Below are positions 4,712 to 5,193 of a stretch of DNA of 5,193 nt, piece by piece. Origin of the DNA: Faecalibacterium sp. UBA1771 (GTDB lineage: Bacteria > Bacillota > Clostridia > Oscillospirales > Ruminococcaceae). Made by a program: the position numbers and the translations under genes. The stretch is taken from positions 1 through 5,193 of the forward strand of contig DCGT01000013.1 of assembly GCA_002315315.1 (NCBI GenBank), read 5' to 3'. Under the pieces are notes generated by a model. The model did not search any database, was not told the origin of the DNA, and saw only the letters and a list, made by a program, of their open reading frames with translations. Numbering within the stretch: position 1 is the stretch's first letter; each line of letters opens with the position of its first letter.

Positions 4712-5193
4712 ATGAGGACAAGGGTTATAATATTCGGGATATTGTGTGTGTTGATGCTCGTCGTGCCGCTTCTGTCGCCGATAGCGGCAAAGAGGAACGG
4801 AACGGAAATCAAAATAGAAAGACAACCGGAGAAACCCGCTTCGGGACGCATAATTAAGATTTACGATAAAGCGGACGGCAAGGTAATGACATTGGATATG
4901 CGGGAATACCTGATCGGTGCAGTAATGTCGGAGATGCCGGCAGAGTACGGCTCGGAGGCACTCAAGGCACAGGCAATTGCCACCCACAGCTATGCGCTGT
5001 GCGTTGAGAAAATTCAGCAGCAAAGTCCTTCACCCGAGCTTTGCGGTGCGGCATTTGCCGTTAACACCGACACGCTCGAGGGCTTTGTGACCGATCGCCG
5101 CGCAAGAAACATATTCGGCGATAGCTACGACAAATATTACATCAAAATTTCATCTGCGGTCGATGAGGTTTTGAATCTGATATTGACCTGTGA
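4712..5193 (+). CDS. spoIID: Stage II sporulation protein D-like lytic transglycosylase, N-terminal part
   Basis: The first 160 codons of a gene that runs off the window end; B. subtilis SpoIID is about 340 residues, so roughly half is present. SpoIID is a membrane-anchored murein lytic transglycosylase that, with SpoIIM and SpoIIP, removes septal peptidoglycan during engulfment of the forespore. The N-terminus (MRTRVIIFGILC..., hydrophobic about 5-26) is a membrane anchor or signal segment, followed by a charged linker. The SpoIID core is clear: REYLIGAVMSEMPAEYG (64-80) with the conserved Glu74 in the SEMP motif, matching the catalytic Glu of SpoIID, and then EALKAQAIATHSYAL (82-96). The fragment ends near YDKYYIKISSAVDEVLNLIL, where family members continue toward the second half of the domain. 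Preceded by GGAGG at 6 nt and a SigE-like promoter. It could instead be a vegetative SpoIID/LytB-domain paralogue, but the promoter favours sporulation. Transcribed away from the operon on its left. Confidence 0.88.
   Translation, partial: MRTRVIIFGILCVLMLVVPLLSPIAAKRNGTEIKIERQPEKPASGRIIKIYDKADGKVMTLDMREYLIGAVMSEMPAEYGSEALKAQAIATHSYALCVEKIQQQSPSPELCGAAFAVNTDTLEGFVTDRRARNIFGDSYDKYYIKISSAVDEVLNLILTC

Noticed and set aside
5191..5193. TGA at the very end of the window as the stop of the spoIID-like gene
   Set aside because: It is out of frame: the gene reads TGT at 5189-5191 and continues past the window.

Overview
The window looks like chromosome of a spore-forming, anaerobic Firmicute of the Clostridia, probably of the Oscillospiraceae/Ruminococcus type. 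This is inferred from a SpoIID-family sporulation protein, strong AGGAGG-type ribosome binding sites, the C_GCAxxG_C_C, AEC-transporter and FkbH-like families, and mixed base composition. No tRNA, rRNA, CRISPR array or insertion sequence is visible.

Layout. Positions 1-74 (minus strand) hold the first 24 codons of a TrmH/RlmB-type 2'-O-ribose RNA methyltransferase, with its own vegetative-type promoter at 135-163. Positions 191-4559 (all minus strand) hold five genes that read as one transcription unit from a strong promoter at 4628-4656. In order of transcription they are a C_GCAxxG_C_C cysteine-rich small protein (4122-4559), an auxin-efflux-carrier-family permease (3091-4029), an FkbH-like HAD/GNAT protein (1280-3061), an acyl carrier protein (1035-1277) and a membrane-anchored metallophosphoesterase (191-1033). 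The last three are packed with gaps of 2 and 1 nt, and each downstream ribosome binding site lies inside the preceding gene. Positions 4712-5193 (plus strand) hold the start of a divergent spoIID-like gene cut by the window edge.

How the genes may work together. FkbH proteins are known to load a glyceryl unit from 1,3-bisphosphoglycerate onto an acyl carrier protein in polyketide pathways. Here FkbH and its ACP are coupled, but no ketosynthase, acyltransferase or other polyketide gene is in view. A three-carbon carrier-bound unit may therefore feed some non-polyketide product, perhaps an envelope decoration, with a phosphoesterase facing outward and a carboxylate-type exporter alongside. That product is speculation; the gene identities and the coupling are not.

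Most worth a second look: (1) the orphan FkbH-ACP-phosphoesterase cassette; (2) a sharp GC change inside the FkbH gene near position 1740, at about the HAD/GNAT domain junction (about 43% on one side, 58% on the other, counted by hand over 480 and 300 bases); (3) a sigma-E-like promoter with a perfect CATACAAT box before spoIID, whose -35 region overlaps that of the divergent operon promoter; (4) a hairpin between a distant Shine-Dalgarno and the RlmB-like start codon.
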